DNA of 64,000 bases from Saposhnikovia divaricata (Eukaryota > Streptophyta > Magnoliopsida > Apiales > Apiaceae): assembly GCA_036435485.1 (NCBI GenBank), contig CM071598.1, positions 197,635,148 through 197,699,147 of the forward strand. The letters are read 5' to 3'. The position numbers were made by a program, and so were the translations under genes. Under the pieces are notes generated by a model that was given only the letters and a program-made list of their open reading frames with translations, did no database searches and was not told the origin of the DNA. Shown here in pieces: positions 34,167-46,513 of this stretch (position 1 is the stretch's first letter; each line of letters opens with the position of its first letter).

Positions 34167-35313
34167 CTCCTCTTCCACATCCTCGACGCTTGCAGAAAAG
34201 TCAAGGAAAGCAATTTCAGAAATTTTGGACGTCTTCAAGAAATTGTCCATTAATATTCCTTTTGCGGAAGCTCTAGAAAAGATGTCGAGCTATGCTAAGT
34301 TCATGAAGGGGATTTTATCAAGGAAGTTGAAGCTCGATGAATTATAGACAATCGCTTTGACGAAAGAGTGTAGTGCTGTTTTGCAGCAAAAGTTGCCTCC
34401 TAAACTTAAAGATCCGGGAAGTGTCACCATCCCGTGCAATATTGGCAACTTATCTTTTGACAAGTGTTTGTGTGACTTGGGAGCTAGTATCAATCTAATG
34501 CCTTTGTCTATCTTCATGCAACTTGGTCTACCTGATCCGAAACCTACAAATATCTCATTACAACTGGCTGATCGGTCGATCACATATCCTAGAGGTATAG
34601 TGAAGGATGTCTTGGTAAAGGTGGATGAGTTTATCTTTCCTGTTGATTTTGTCATTCTAGACTTTTAGGAAGATTAGAAGATTCCTATCATCTTGGGAAG
34701 GCCATTCCTAGCTACCGGCCGAACTTTGATTGATGTGCAGAAAGGGGAGCTAACTATGCGGGTGCAAGATGATAAGGCCACCTTTAATGTGTTTGCTCCT
34801 ACGAAGATTTCAGATGATCCAGAAGTGTGCTTTTCTGTGGAATCCCTTGCATTGTCTTTCCAAGAAGAAAAAGGTGATTTGGAAATGGATGCAGTGCCTA
34901 GTGTTCCATATTTTTCGGAGAATTCTGAGTCAGTTAAGATGCTCGAGGAAATTGATGCTGATAAACCTTCCATACAAGATCTCTCGAATGTAAAGCTCGG
35001 AAAACTTCCACTGCATTTGAGGTATGTCCTTTTGAATGATCAGTTAATGATTTCTGAAGAGGGTCATGATAATGTGTTAAGAAGGTGGATAGTTGATGAT
35101 GAGGTAGAAGAGTATTCTGTTCAGTCGGTTGAGAGGGATAAACACCTTAGAGGTGTGAGGAAGAAAAAGAAGATGAAGAAGTCGACGGGTGGAAAACTCA
35201 AGGTGAAGAGTGAAAGAAGAGTTGTGTTGGGAGTAAACAATCAAGATGTTAACGTTCGTATGAATGGTCTTTCTGTTGAGGATGGTTCGGTTATTCTCTT
35301 GAAACCGCCATGA
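34167..35313 (+). pseudogene. Element E gag-protease pseudogene with an unusual tail
   Basis: One reading frame runs through the region, broken only by in-frame TAGs near 34345, 34666 and 34675; each lies where A has Glu or Lys. It matches A residues of about 540-750: 'PFAEALEKMSSYAKFMKGIL', protease 'CDLGASINLMP' and 'IILGRPFLAT'. After 'LPLHLRYVLL' (A residues about 848-858) the pol is gone, and the frame continues about 95 codons into a lysine-rich tail ('RKKKKMKK') that ends 'VILLKPP'. This is an internal deletion of reverse transcriptase, RNase H and integrase, so the element depended on others. Confidence 0.85.
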
Positions 35314-35325
35314 AGTGAAGAAGCA

Positions 35326-35374
35326 ACGTCCGGCTAAATGACGTCAACGACAGCACTTCATGGGAGGCAACCCA
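35326..35374 (+). promoter_or_regulatory. Conserved post-stop hairpin module (E copy)
   Basis: ACGTC-(9 bases)-GACGT stem-loop starting 13 bases after the stop, then 'agcacttca' in place of the GAAGCGCTTC palindrome, then TGGGAGGCAACCCA. Confidence 0.6.
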
Positions 35375-36617
35375 CGTGTTTCGACGATTAGGTATGTTTT
35401 CTTCTATCCCTTGTATTTACTTCCATTCAATGCGAACATTGAATATTTCAAGTTTGGGGGTGGTTTGGGGGATAAGTAGTGTATAGTAGTTAGTGTTAAT
35501 GTGTCATTGTGTTCATATAGATATCATGTTTTGCATATTAGTTCTTATTCATGCATGCTCGTTCATGTTATTTATGTTTATTTCATATAGGACATTCTGT
35601 TTTTATTTTCGTATATCATATGAGTCCATTTTAGTTGCATTTTCATGGCATGCATATTTCATGATCCCTTAGAATGGGCTAATTCTGATTGATAGGTAGA
35701 TGTCTAATTGAGTGTGGTAATGATGAGTGGAGGGATGATTTATAGTTCTTATGAAATTGACTTGCATGCTTCAGAAACACAATTTTTACACAGTCTCATC
35801 ATTTACTTTTGGGCTAGGTTGAGTCATCCTTATTTGAGATTTAATCACTTGATTATATTTAGAATTTTCGTTATTCCCTTGATAGCGTAGGAGCACTAAA
35901 GTATAAGTTTGGGGGAAACCAGGGATTTCATGCTAATTGTTGTTAATAATGGCTAGGTGTCAAATGGCTAGTAGCCGGCTCATATTTTTATGAGTAGTCT
36001 AGGATTGGATGAGAATACTCATTCCAAATTGCATTGAAAAAAAAGAGAAAAAAAATCAGAAAAAAGAAAAAAAAACAAGGAAAAAAAAGAAGGAAAAAAG
36101 AGTTATGTGAATGTTTATATGCAAAATTAACCAGGGTGAGCTCTTTAATACTCGAGTAATTAAGTTCTAGGGGACTTTGTGCCTAATGACCTAAGGCTTT
36201 TATAGTCTGGGATCCACTAACCTAACGCTCGCTACATGGGTATTATTGTATAAGCCTTTTGGGGTCTCATCCATTGCACGATTAAATAAGCATGCGTATT
36301 GTGTATAGTATTGTTTGTTATAGTGTGTGTAGTAATAAAGCATGAATTCCTGTCTAACTCGATGATGATGGAGGTGTTCTTAGGGTATGAAGTGTTTACC
36401 ATTTATTCTATTTATAAACCTGTGATTGTCTTGGCGAAGAATAGGTATGATTTTGATCTAGTTTTGGGAGTATTTCTGATGAGCATCGCACACACACACG
36501 TTTTTGTTCATGTATTGTTAGTATACAGGGACTTAGTCGAGCTCTATTTGGATTTAGTTGCATTCTTTGAGACATTTGCTTGCTAGTTAGTTTTGGTTAG
36601 TTTGAGGGGATCGTTGC
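35375..36617 (+). other. 3' non-coding tail of element E
   Basis: The motif AAGTTTGGGGG occurs at 35450-35460, in the context 'cattgaatatttc', and at 35905-35915. An A-rich stretch lies at 36037-36105. Phrases shared with A's tail include 'tagtagccggctcat' (about 35970) and 'cctaacgctcgctac' (about 36220). I find no gene here. Confidence 0.75.
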
Positions 36618-37463
36618 TGTTGATGAGTGGATTTCGTAACAACTTATGTGAGGTTCTCGGTGAGTTGTAAGGCTAGTGATCAACTGTTCAATGGAGGATT
36701 TGGGTTATGTTTGTAGGGGTGAGCTGAGCTTAAGGGTGTCTTTAATAATCTCAGATGCCTTTAGAGAAAATCAGAGAGCTGAATTCGTCTTACCCTTAGT
36801 TCTAATGCGACTCTGTTTCTGCTAGAATAGCTGTATTCGATTGCCTAGTTCGTGTTGGACTCAGGTTCCTTTAGAGCCCTTCACGAACTAGTTGGTGAAA
36901 TAGAGTAGAACTCGAGTTCGTCCCCTATTATAATTCTCTCATTAATCAGAGGTATTCTAGGATCATCTGCGCCCTAGAATTACACTCCAATGATAATTCA
37001 ATATATGTTCTAGATGGCTTCTAGAACTTTCTATCGGTTGCTCTTAGGAACCTGGTGCTCAGGAACCTGTATCTCAGGAGCCTGTTTCTCATGAACCTCC
37101 TTATTTCGGGACCTTTTGCTCAGGAACCTCTTTCTAGGTATCTGTACCTGCACAAATAACAAATATGTTAGGCTGGATAACTCATATAAAGTCTTGGCAC
37201 GTTCTTACCTCTTTCCGTGGTTCTAGTTATGTTAATTCGAACTCTTCTGCTAGGAGGAACCTGGTCCATTGGTGATCTGCTCAGCTTCCAGGCCTTCGGG
37301 AACCTCATGATATTCATGGTTTCTTGGTCATTTCTCTGTCTGATGCTCATGTCTTCATATATGATCTTCATGGCTTGTACTAAATTTATTCTTTTACTCG
37401 TTTGGGTCGTACCTTGTGGCTTAATGGGCCTAAATTTGACCCATGGTAATTTTAGGTACAACA
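36618..37463 (-). repeat. 3' LTR of element T
   Basis: The right boundary is set by the polypurine tract (37464 onward). The left boundary is set by the exact point where similarity of E to A stops, at TGTTG (36618). Ends are TG...CA on either strand, length 846 bp. It includes degenerate repeats of 'ctcaggaacctgt' (37068-37140). The partner LTR is not in the window, so these ends cannot be checked against it. Confidence 0.6.
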
Positions 37464-37480
37464 ACTACCCCCCGGTTCCT
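37464..37480 (-). other. Polypurine tract of element T
   Basis: The minus strand reads AACCGGGGGGTAGT directly before the LTR start TGTTGTACC. It is the expected plus-strand primer for this element. Confidence 0.75.
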
Positions 37481-37900
37481 TGAAATCATGTAATATGAAA
37501 GGAACCTATCTTACTCTTTGATCAGGGGTGCAATATCGAATCATTCTTCTTGCAATACCTTGCTTCAATACCATATATCCAAGCCTACATGAGCTAGCTC
37601 GTCGTAGGAAACAGGACATAAAATATTTTCAGCTAATACATCCTTGGCCAGCTTCCTTCCCATCAAGGAACCTGTTCTCCTGCTATTTTCTTTCTCAAAT
37701 TACAACTTTCGGAATCAACTCAATGTCTGTGCCGAGCTTCCCAGGGAACCACGTCTCTTGGAATTTTTATAATTTAAAAATTCGAGAGGGGATAATGGTT
37801 GGCAGTAAATCTATTCAAGAGATAATTCAAAATTTGAATTACTCTTATCAAGTACCGAAGCTGTAGTTAATATATGAGTTCCCAAGGTTCACACGCCTCT

Positions 37901-37983
37901 CACGTGTGCATCTCATCACTTACCGCTCCAGTAGTTCTCTGCCACGTGTGCGGGGCTGTTCCCTTTTTACCTTGGCTATATAA
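37901..37983 (+). promoter_or_regulatory. Promoter of the antisense gene: two G-boxes and a TATA box
   Basis: CACGTG occurs at 37901-37906 and 37943-37948, and TATATAA at 37977-37983. The likely transcription start is near 38010. A purine-rich leader follows, then a splice donor. The plus-strand order of G-box, G-box, TATA is that of a regular plant promoter and points away from the LTR, opposite to the element's own transcript. Confidence 0.6.
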
Positions 37984-39289
37984 GCACGCGAACTGCTTCA
38001 TCTCCATTTTTACCTTTACCGAATATTTATCAAAAACCCTCGGAGAAAGAAAGAAAAAGAAGCTCGACGATCATTTGTTCAATCCAGCTTCCCATTCACC
38101 GTTTCCTTCAATCCCAGGTACGATTCTGATCTATTCCTCTCTATTCTTTGACATTCTCGATTAGATTTTTAACTTTATGCTCATTTCAATCTTGCATGCT
38201 GTCTTTTGTCTGATGGTGTATGTATGTCTATATATGTACTGGTTCTTTACACTTGATGTTGCACACACGATCATTCGCTATACCTTGTTTTAATATTTGT
38301 TTGTTCATCAGTTCACGGTCGTATTATCTTGATGTTTTCATATTTTTCAATCGTCTGTTCATCTTCTGTACTCACTTTCTTTTTGATTCATGTTGTGGTC
38401 GATGTACATCTCCTTGAAGTCTCTTAGATTATTCTTTGTCTTTAATTACATCTGTCCAAGTGTTTTTGGACCTTAGTCTCTCTTTTAGGTTCCTTCAAAC
38501 CTGACCCTTCTTCGTCTGTCTTTGCAGATGTCTTCTGAGTCCACTCATTCTGATCACTAGTCTTCAATTCAACCTTTATCTACTATGCCAATAGGTGAAA
38601 GAACTAGGTCTAGGGTTGTCATCCCCAATGTAAATGAACCTGGAAACATTCTCATCAAATCTCAGATTTCACCATCTACAAACCCTCTTATTCCTACCTT
38701 TGTGGATTTGGGGGATGATTGGCCCACTGATGAAGAGGAAGTGTAAAATCCGGAACATGACCTGCTTCCTAAACCTTATTTTGACAACGAAGTAACCGTT
38801 GAAAGAGAGTTGTGTAAACAAGAGATTGTCCCTTTCTGTGAGAAAACCAATTCCATCATGACCTCTGCGAAACTAGAGAATCTCTTTGAAGAGTGTCCTC
38901 ATCCACCCTGTACCATAGTGATCCCGGAACCTGGTAAGAGAGCTCACAGGTTTGATGTGAAAATCCCCGAACTAGGTATCCCAAATGCTGTTATCTCTGC
39001 TGCTTTTTTGAGGGTATGTCTTTCCATGCCCCTTCATCCTTTCTTGAGGGAGGTATTAAAGTTTTACGACCTGGCTCCTATGCAACTTACTCCTAATTCT
39101 TATCGTTTAGCAATCAGTACTTACATCCTGTATGCCAGTAAATATACTACCCATCTGAGTGCCTCAGAGCTTGGTTACTTTTTTATGCTCAAAGATACGG
39201 GAAGAAGCTCTGGTTGCTTCTACCTGTCTGCCTGGCCTTGTCATCAGGGTCAGTGTATAAAAAATGCAAAGCAAAATTTCGAACAATGG

Positions 39290-42200
39290 TGTAACACCCC
39301 CAGATCCGGGGTCCGGGATCCGGTCGTTACGGTCTCCATTACTGTTCACAATACTTGAACTTACTTCAACTCAAAATAAATTACATCTTTATGACCCAAC
39401 ACAACAATATAAAACACACCCGTTATAGTCCCAGAGATGAAATCAGAATAACTACCAAATTTTATTGAGCACAATATGAGTTCTTACAATCCAAAAGAAT
39501 TTCAATATGAATACATACTCTTTGCCATCCATTTGCATAAGTCATACTAGACCATATACTTGGTACTGAAAGAATAAATCTATCCTACCAATAGCTTTCT
39601 CTTCAGCTCTGGTAGTCTCATCGTCCTCGCCAGCGTCGAGTGTGCCTTGTGCGAGTCATCTGGTCTAGCTGTTGTTGTGATATAATAATAAAGCAAGGGT
39701 GAGAAATAGTTCACCAACAATAATATTTAACTGAACGATAATATATAACAGTTCAAAAGTATCTTTCAAACCATATGCCATGCATTTACGGAAATGATGC
39801 CAGTATAATATGAACGATGAAGTTACAAGGTAACTCAAAATGTAAATATATGTGGGAATATCTGCTATGTCGAAAATAAGCAAGATATTATCATTTATCA
39901 TATAAAGAGGAACTTGCAAGGAAAATATTGCAATTCCAGTTATTAACATTTTTCGAAGTCTTACAACCTGAAAGAAGTCTCTTCGATACATGTTGCGGAA
40001 GACACCGTCAACCTGAAAGAAGTCTCTTCGATACGTGTTGCAGGGAATTCCCAATTTGGGAGATGAACCAATACTGGAGTTATCACGCGCCAGCTGTCCC
40101 ACTCCCTGATGATCAGTCGGGGATGGTACAACCCAATATATTTTACTACCGGTAGAAGGAAGAACTAACGGCTCCACTTGTCGATTGCCTTTAATAGTAA
40201 CTCCCTGGCCAATGGTTAGGCCTTGTGATGGACCGCGCGACTCGGCCTCTTACACACAACTCCTAGTTCGAATAAATCCACAGCATTGAAACGTAGAGTT
40301 TGTCCTTCCTTCCCCAAGTGAAATACTTGTTGATAAGACTCCATAAAGTAGTCGTATCTAGTTGGAAAGAAAAATTCACCAACATTTCCCAAGCTTTTGC
40401 TTGTTAATGGATATCAACTTGTTCCAACAATCTTACCCCTCGAATGATGAGAAGGTACACACAGACTTAATGAGTCCATAGCAACCAAGTTGCGAGTGAA
40501 AAGGATAAATTATGACCGGGAAGTCAACAAGATAAATAACCTTTCTCAAGTAAGGTTCCCTTATAATTTAAGAGATAGATTCGAGTGAAGAATGGAATCT
40601 TGAGGACCTTTCTTAATATAATATTAATCGTAGGACTCCGAAATATTTTACATAATATTTGGAGGTGAAAGATAATCTCCAAATAATATAAATCATTTTA
40701 AAAAGAATTTAAAAGAATTAAATAAATATTCCAAGAATATTTATTAACTCAATAATAATTACGGAATATTATTAAATCATAATGTTACTCGTAAGTAATC
40801 CTCGAATGAATATATAGAATTATTTACTAAATAAATCCCTCCTTAAATGAATATTCAAAATAATATTCATTAATAATTAGACTCCAATAAGTATTTAAAA
40901 TAATATTCAATAAATGAGTCAAACTTTAAATGAATATTTGAAAATAATATTCATTTAATAAATAATCTTCTAAATGAATATCCAAATAATATTCCTTTAA
41001 TAATCAAAACTTTAAAGGAATAATCGAAATAATATTCCTTAAGTAAATAGAACTTCCAGTGAATATTTTAAAATAATATTCATCAAGTATATAAACCTTA
41101 AATGAATATTGGAAAGTAATATTCATTTAATAAATAACATTCTAATGAATATCAAAATAATATTCAATAAATAATCAACTCTAAATGAATATTCGAAAAT
41201 AACATTCATTTAATATTTCTCGACTGAGATAATACTCGAATAACATTCCTCGAAATATTTCCAAGTAATTGATACTTTATGGAAATATAAATAATTTTTA
41301 ATAATAACATTCCTCAAGATAAATAATAATCTGCCGTTGGAATCGCTCCGGGTTTCCACGACTATCTATATCTCAAAATACCGACTCCTGGTCTATATTT
41401 AAGAATGAATACCATATGCCCTTCGCTAAGGGTCTTATCAAAATAATCCGGCTTATAACTGATAATTCGTATCTAGTCTATAAGCCAATATCAATTCTGG
41501 GAACAGGTATCATAAACTAATTTGACAATAGGCATGCATGCTATGGCATATGTATCAGAAACAACAGATATACATATTATCACAACAACAGTTCCAAGGT
41601 ATTGGAAACTTGCCTGGTACTCAGGTGTGGGTGGAGATAGCGTGTCCTGGGTCTGCTCGATGATCTATAAAGAATCAGAACATTCGAGATTAACCACTTA
41701 ACACCTTTTAAAAGTCTAAGTATAAACTTCACTTTTGTCGAAACACGTTTTCGAATTATCTCGTTATACACCTTTTAGTGTAACTCTTTTTATCACCGAT
41801 ATGATCCGACATTCGTTTATTATTAAGACATGTCATCATACCCACACTCGGTATATACTTAAGTCGTATAAGTTCTAAAGTCGATCGATTATGAACCGAG
41901 ATTATACCTCGAGTTTTATCGTTCGTATTCTAAGTTATAACCAAAGTTATACTTTTAAGGGGTTCGTTCGCGTTTAACCTTGATTCGAACATTTTTATAA
42001 AATCGGAAAACGATCTATTCGACATGTGGTTTTCTTTCATACCTTCCTTATGACCCCTAGTATTTATCTACCAAGATTCGCCACTGAGTAACATGTTTTA
42101 CGAGGGTTCAATTGAAGTTACGAACTTTTACTTACGGTTTTGAACCAATTTTAGTAATTTGACCATAACTCCTAAATCGTAAGTCAGAATGTCTCGATTC

Positions 42201-44025
42201 TTGTGCCAAAATGATCTATGGCTCGAGATCTACAAGGACCAGTCATAATATTATCAAGGTCAGGAACCTACATTAACTGCCATGCTTGGTTTCTATGTGT
42301 TAACAAAAATTCGGCATTACGACGGCTATAAATCGGATATTTCCAAAATCAAAACCCTCCAATAATCATAGTTTCCACTCCAAACAACACATATGCATGA
42401 TTTCTAACCATGAACTGAGGCCAAGCAATGCCTTTCCATTCATCTAAATATTTTTAACATTTATCAAAACCCCATTCATAATCATGCTTATAATCATGCT
42501 TATAATAATATCATCACCAAAACTCATCTAAAACTTCATTAAAACTCAAAACAAAAACTTGGGTTCTTGAAGTTTATACCTTCCTTGGAGTGTGTACTAG
42601 CCTTACTAAGCTTGTTCTAGTCCTTGTATAGCCTTAACAAAGCTTGGATCAACCAAAGAAAACAAGAAATCAAAGATTAGTTCTTGGAAGTTACTATTCA
42701 CCTTAAACTTGTAAAAATCATAGAAAATTGAAAAATAAGAATTTAGCTCTCTAATTATTACCACATCTTGGGATCTTCATAAGCTTTGTTTTGAGTCCTA
42801 GATCATCAGATATGAAGCTTCCTAGCTAGGGTTTGAGCCCTCTTTTGCTGCTGGACAGAAACTGGGCAGATTTGTTTCCCCAACTTTGAGCATGGATTTG
42901 ACTAGGCTATACTACTTTGTTGGCCATGAAATTTTGAGCGAATATTACCCATGGAGTGGAGAGGCTATGGTTAAAATTTGGTGATTTTATCATGGACAGA
43001 AATGGAGATATGAATTTTTCTTTCATAGTGGTTCTTGCTGGGCAGGTTTAAGAAAATGGAGAGAGTTTGTGTTTTGCTTTGTGTTTTGGTGTTTAATGCA
43101 ATAATACAAGTAATATCTATCTATATTGGATGCATCTCTTGCCTTTTGTGTTGTTATCACTCTATTGGTGCCAATTGTTGATCCATTACTTGTCCAAGGG
43201 TTGGCATTATATCAAGCAACTCCATTCTTGGTTAATTGTAATTACACTCCTCCTTTGTTAGTTGACTTATATGTAAGTCACTTGTATCATTCTTTTTCCA
43301 CCAATTGCACATGTCATCTCTTGGCCATTTATTTGTTTCTTTGTCCGGTTATTGCTCGTTTCGATTGATCGTTCGTAGGAATATCTCACGGATTTCTAAT
43401 TAGGGTTCACCGGGAATCTTCTTAATATTAATACCATCATTCTCCATCTTTCTTACTAACTTTCGAATTTATATTCCTTAAATCCCTTCATTAAATTCTT
43501 AAGTCTTTCAGTGTCCAGGGAACTCTCGGAGAAAATAAAAGTGCAATTTTTCAGAATCCGACAGCTTTTACATATACTTATTTTCCCCCTGGATCACTAA
43601 TACGAACTCGGAAATCCGTTCCGAATACTTCTATATATTATCGTCTCATAATATTCTCATTTCCACCAAAAACAATATTCATTCTATATTCTTCCTTTAT
43701 TCCCTATATTTGTGACAATGTCCTTGCTATTTCTCGGGCGTTCCTTAACCCTTTCACGGAACCACTGGACTAATCGTTTTCGATCCGGATGACACGAGAA
43801 TATTCTCCGGCTTGGAATTGCCATATCTTATTCCCCTAGGAGATAGATTATTCTTACCTAAGTTGTCAACCCATAGTATTCTTCATGGCATATAAACATT
43901 TGAATCCAAATCTATTCCTTTCATTCATTATCTCAATCGTTACATCGTAGTCGTAATCACTATTCACCATTACCTCAGTACGTAATAAAAAGTTTTAATT
44001 AGATCCAAAATTTGGGGTTCTTACA
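39290..44025 (-). mobile_element. Solo LTR of the H family (4.7 kb)
   Basis: On the minus strand it starts TGTAAGAACCCC (44025) and ends GGGGGTGTTACA (39290). Flanks are aatgg (39285-39289) and aatag (44026-44030), a five-base duplication with one change. The host reading frame of the antisense gene resumes on both sides. It contains the AT-rich inverted-unit array (40680-41235) and matches H (17895-20002, 31898-34166) in reverse. The start matches the LTR at 63019. There is no second LTR or internal region inside, so it is a solo LTR. I find no gene in it. Confidence 0.85.
40680..41235 (-). repeat. AT-rich array of imperfect inverted units (solo-LTR copy)
   Basis: Repeated 'aatgaatatt' and 'aataatattcatt' units at 40-60 bp spacing, the counterpart of 31903-32480 on the other strand. 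Confidence 0.8.
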
Positions 44026-46375
44026 AATAGCCATAACAATTTCTGTACTGTTATAATTGCCCGTATGTTAGATATGAGTTCAATCGTCGACCTAATATTC
44101 CCAAGCAAACTGTTTTAACTGGAACTTGTTTGGAAAGAACAAAAGAAATCTTGAAACTATCAGCTTCCACTAGGGACTGTATGATTCTAATGACTCCTGA
44201 TAATCTAAGTGCTTTGGGTTTTATCCCTTCAAGTCCTGGTATGAACTTCCTTGTCATTATGCTTTTCCTTTTGACTATATCTGTGTAATCATATTTGTTT
44301 ATTTCATATATACTCCTCTAATCTTCATTTGTTTACTATTGTAGATATGGCTCCCAAAGTTCATTCCTTTGTTAAAAGGTCGAAGAATGTGGATGAGATC
44401 TTCAAAACAGAAGATGATGTAAAGGAGGTTCCCCTTATAGCAACTCCTATCAGCCAGGTTCCAGCTCCTGTTTCTGTTCAAAACCAACCATCAAACTCCT
44501 CCAAATGCAAGTTAGCTCAAACTACCTTAGATCTGTCGGGAAGCTCTCAGACACGATTCATGAGAAAAAACAAAGCTGTGAAGGTTGATCCAGCTACCTT
44601 TTAAAATCATTTCAAAGATATGATTGATACCTATGTGTCCCCTGAAATCATTGCTGGTTGGTCTAAGATGGACTCTACTGAAGCTATCAACGCTATGAGG
44701 TTTCCTCGGCCCAGAATACTTTCTTCACCCTCCGATTTTGTGATGAGATTGCAGAGAAGACTCAATATAATCTCCGATTGCAAGGAGAGGTTTCCAAACT
44801 CAAGGAGGAGCTGGCTGCTAAGGAGGAGAGGATGAATCTGGTTACTGCTGCTGTTCGAAGGGCAAAAACTGTTGAGACCTCCTTGAAAAACAGTAAAGAT
44901 GAGCTTCAAGGGCAAGTTAAAGCTTTAAATGATGAGAAACTATCGATGCTGGAGAAAATCAGTGAATTGGAAGTTCAGGTTGACGCTTTAAATGCTGCTG
45001 CTGCTTCCCTGAAAGAATCCATACTTGCCAAGGAGAAAGCCAGGTACGATGAGGGCTACGACGAAGGTATTCGAGATTATATGCGCTCCATGTGGGAGAA
45101 GATGCCTGAGTTAAACTGGTCTCTGTTGGGTGAGGATGTTGTAAACATGATCAACGACTTTGAGGCGGAAGCTACGATTCCGCAAGACCCTGTACCTCCC
45201 GTTGCTATGGTTGAGAGGTCTCTAGGTCCCATTCCTGAGACTGCAGAGGTTCTTGCTGCTGAAGTTACTCCACCTGTTCTCCCAGCATCAGCCATCACGC
45301 CGGATTCTGACAAAGTTCCCTCTTCTTAAATCTGCTATAAGCCTTTTTAAACTTTGATAACTTTTTGAGGTTGCGGGCCCCTCGTAGTGCCTCACGGGAT
45401 GTACCTTCTGAATCTGGTTTCTATGGCCTTCGTGCCAATAACTTTCAATGTTGGTTTCTCAGGGTCACAGTGCCCTTTTAGTTCTTATGTTTCCAATGAT
45501 AACTATCTACTTTTTCTATATCTCTTGCTTCTGCTTGTGTGTGCTTAGTTTTTGAATTTGTGCCTTTGCTGCATATCACACCCTTCTTTCTAAGATTCAT
45601 AAAATATTTCTTTACTTCTTGTCTCGAAAATTACTTAGCTTTCATATTCACATACTCAAGCTTACGTGGGCTAACCCATTGTAAGAACCAGAATATATTT
45701 ATATTTTCGCCAATAATTTTCTTAACAAAACCTAATATTGTCACAACCTACTTGTAAGCTTAGACCCTTTTCTCTCATGCTTCGAATAGTGATTCCAAAA
45801 CCATAATCTGAACTAAAAACTTTCCTTATTAACCTTCTAACTTTTCATTGGTGAATACCTAAATCAGGTTCCTTGCGAATAACTGTTGATGACCATTAAT
45901 CCTGTAAAGTAAACGAGAAACACGAAACAGAAACTAGTTAATGTTAGTAAAAATCATCTTGTTAAACACGGGTCAACTCTTGGAAGTCACCTGATTGGTT
46001 CCCAATCCTAAATTCTAGGTCCCAACATGCCTGTCTAGGTTCCATGTTGGTTCCTTTTGCCTCGAGGCAATTTTAGGAACCCGTGCGCCGTTCTGGGAGT
46101 CCATACAGATTCCTCTCCTTCATGTGTCAGGCTAGACATCTTATGAAGGTAAATGCTAAGGAACTTATTCCTTCTTCCCATGTGCCAAAGGCAGTTCCAC
46201 ATGAGGGAGAGCTTATTAGGCTTCTCTTTAAGAACAAGTGTGCCGGTCTAGGCTCCACACAAGTTCCCACTTCCTCTCGTGCCAGTGGCGGCTCCATGGA
46301 GGGGTGAAACATGTAGTTTTAGGTTCCCGTATGCCAGTCTCGACTCCATACAGGTTCCTTTAAGGTGCCTTTCTT

Positions 46376-46430
46376 CAGGACTTTAGATGCTTTTTGTCAG
46401 GACTTTAGGTGCCTTTTGTCAGGACTTTAA
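46376..46430 (+). repeat. 22-bp tandem repeat, 2.5 copies
   Basis: Unit caggactttaggtgccttttgt, starting at 46376, 46398 and, partial, at 46420. Confidence 0.85.
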
Positions 46431-46513
46431 TCATGTGCTCAAGGAACTTGAGGCTTTTAAATCAAATACTTTGCTCAGTCAGCTGAGGCTTTTCAAATGA
46501 ATGTGCTCATGAA

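Larger units (their letters stand above)
34167..36617 (+). mobile_element. Element E: older Athila relative with gag-protease only (right part)
   Basis: Plus-strand Athila-type sequence starts mid-gag where H ends and stops at 36617 where the Tat LTR begins. It holds the late gag/protease region, the hairpin module (35326-35374), and a 3' non-coding tail similar to that of A. Reverse transcriptase, RNase H, integrase and the env-position ORF are absent. Homology with A's tail continues to 'ggggatcgttgc' at 36617 and then breaks. The left half (gag start and 5' LTR) is outside the window; the 3' LTR may lie beyond the Tat insertion. Confidence 0.8.
38010..45329 (+). pseudogene. Antisense gene of Tat element T (gypsy-type transposon domain), interrupted
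   Basis: Proposed structure: leader exon about 38010-38117; intron 38118-38527 (CAG|GTACGA ... TTTGCAG|ATG); coding exon 38528-39289, continuing at 44031-44238; intron 44239-44344 (CCTG|GTATGA ... TTGTAG); exon 44345-45329. The ATG at 38528 is in frame with the domain around 38930-39280: 'SMPLHPFLREVLKFYDLAP' and 'QLTPNSYRLAI' match the putative gypsy type transposon family (Transposase_28, Pfam). After the second intron come a basic stretch, then a coiled coil (about 44780-45060), then an acidic end 'DKVPSS'. Damage: stops at 38558, about 38745 and 44602, a frameshift near 44738, and an H-family LTR at 39290-44025. Such antisense ORFs are known in Tat elements; their role is unknown. Confidence 0.75.

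Noticed and set aside
43126..43368. 80-codon frame in the solo LTR
   Set aside because: No recognisable motif, not conserved as a frame in the other H copy near 17950-18150, and embedded in non-coding LTR.
44329..44604. Independent gene starting at 44329
   Set aside because: Its first codons lie in a likely intron (44239-44344). The frame is the downstream exon of the antisense gene.
38010..45329. A host plant gene
   Set aside because: The domain is the gypsy-type transposon family, and the gene lies between the integrase and the LTR of a Tat element, so it belongs to the element.
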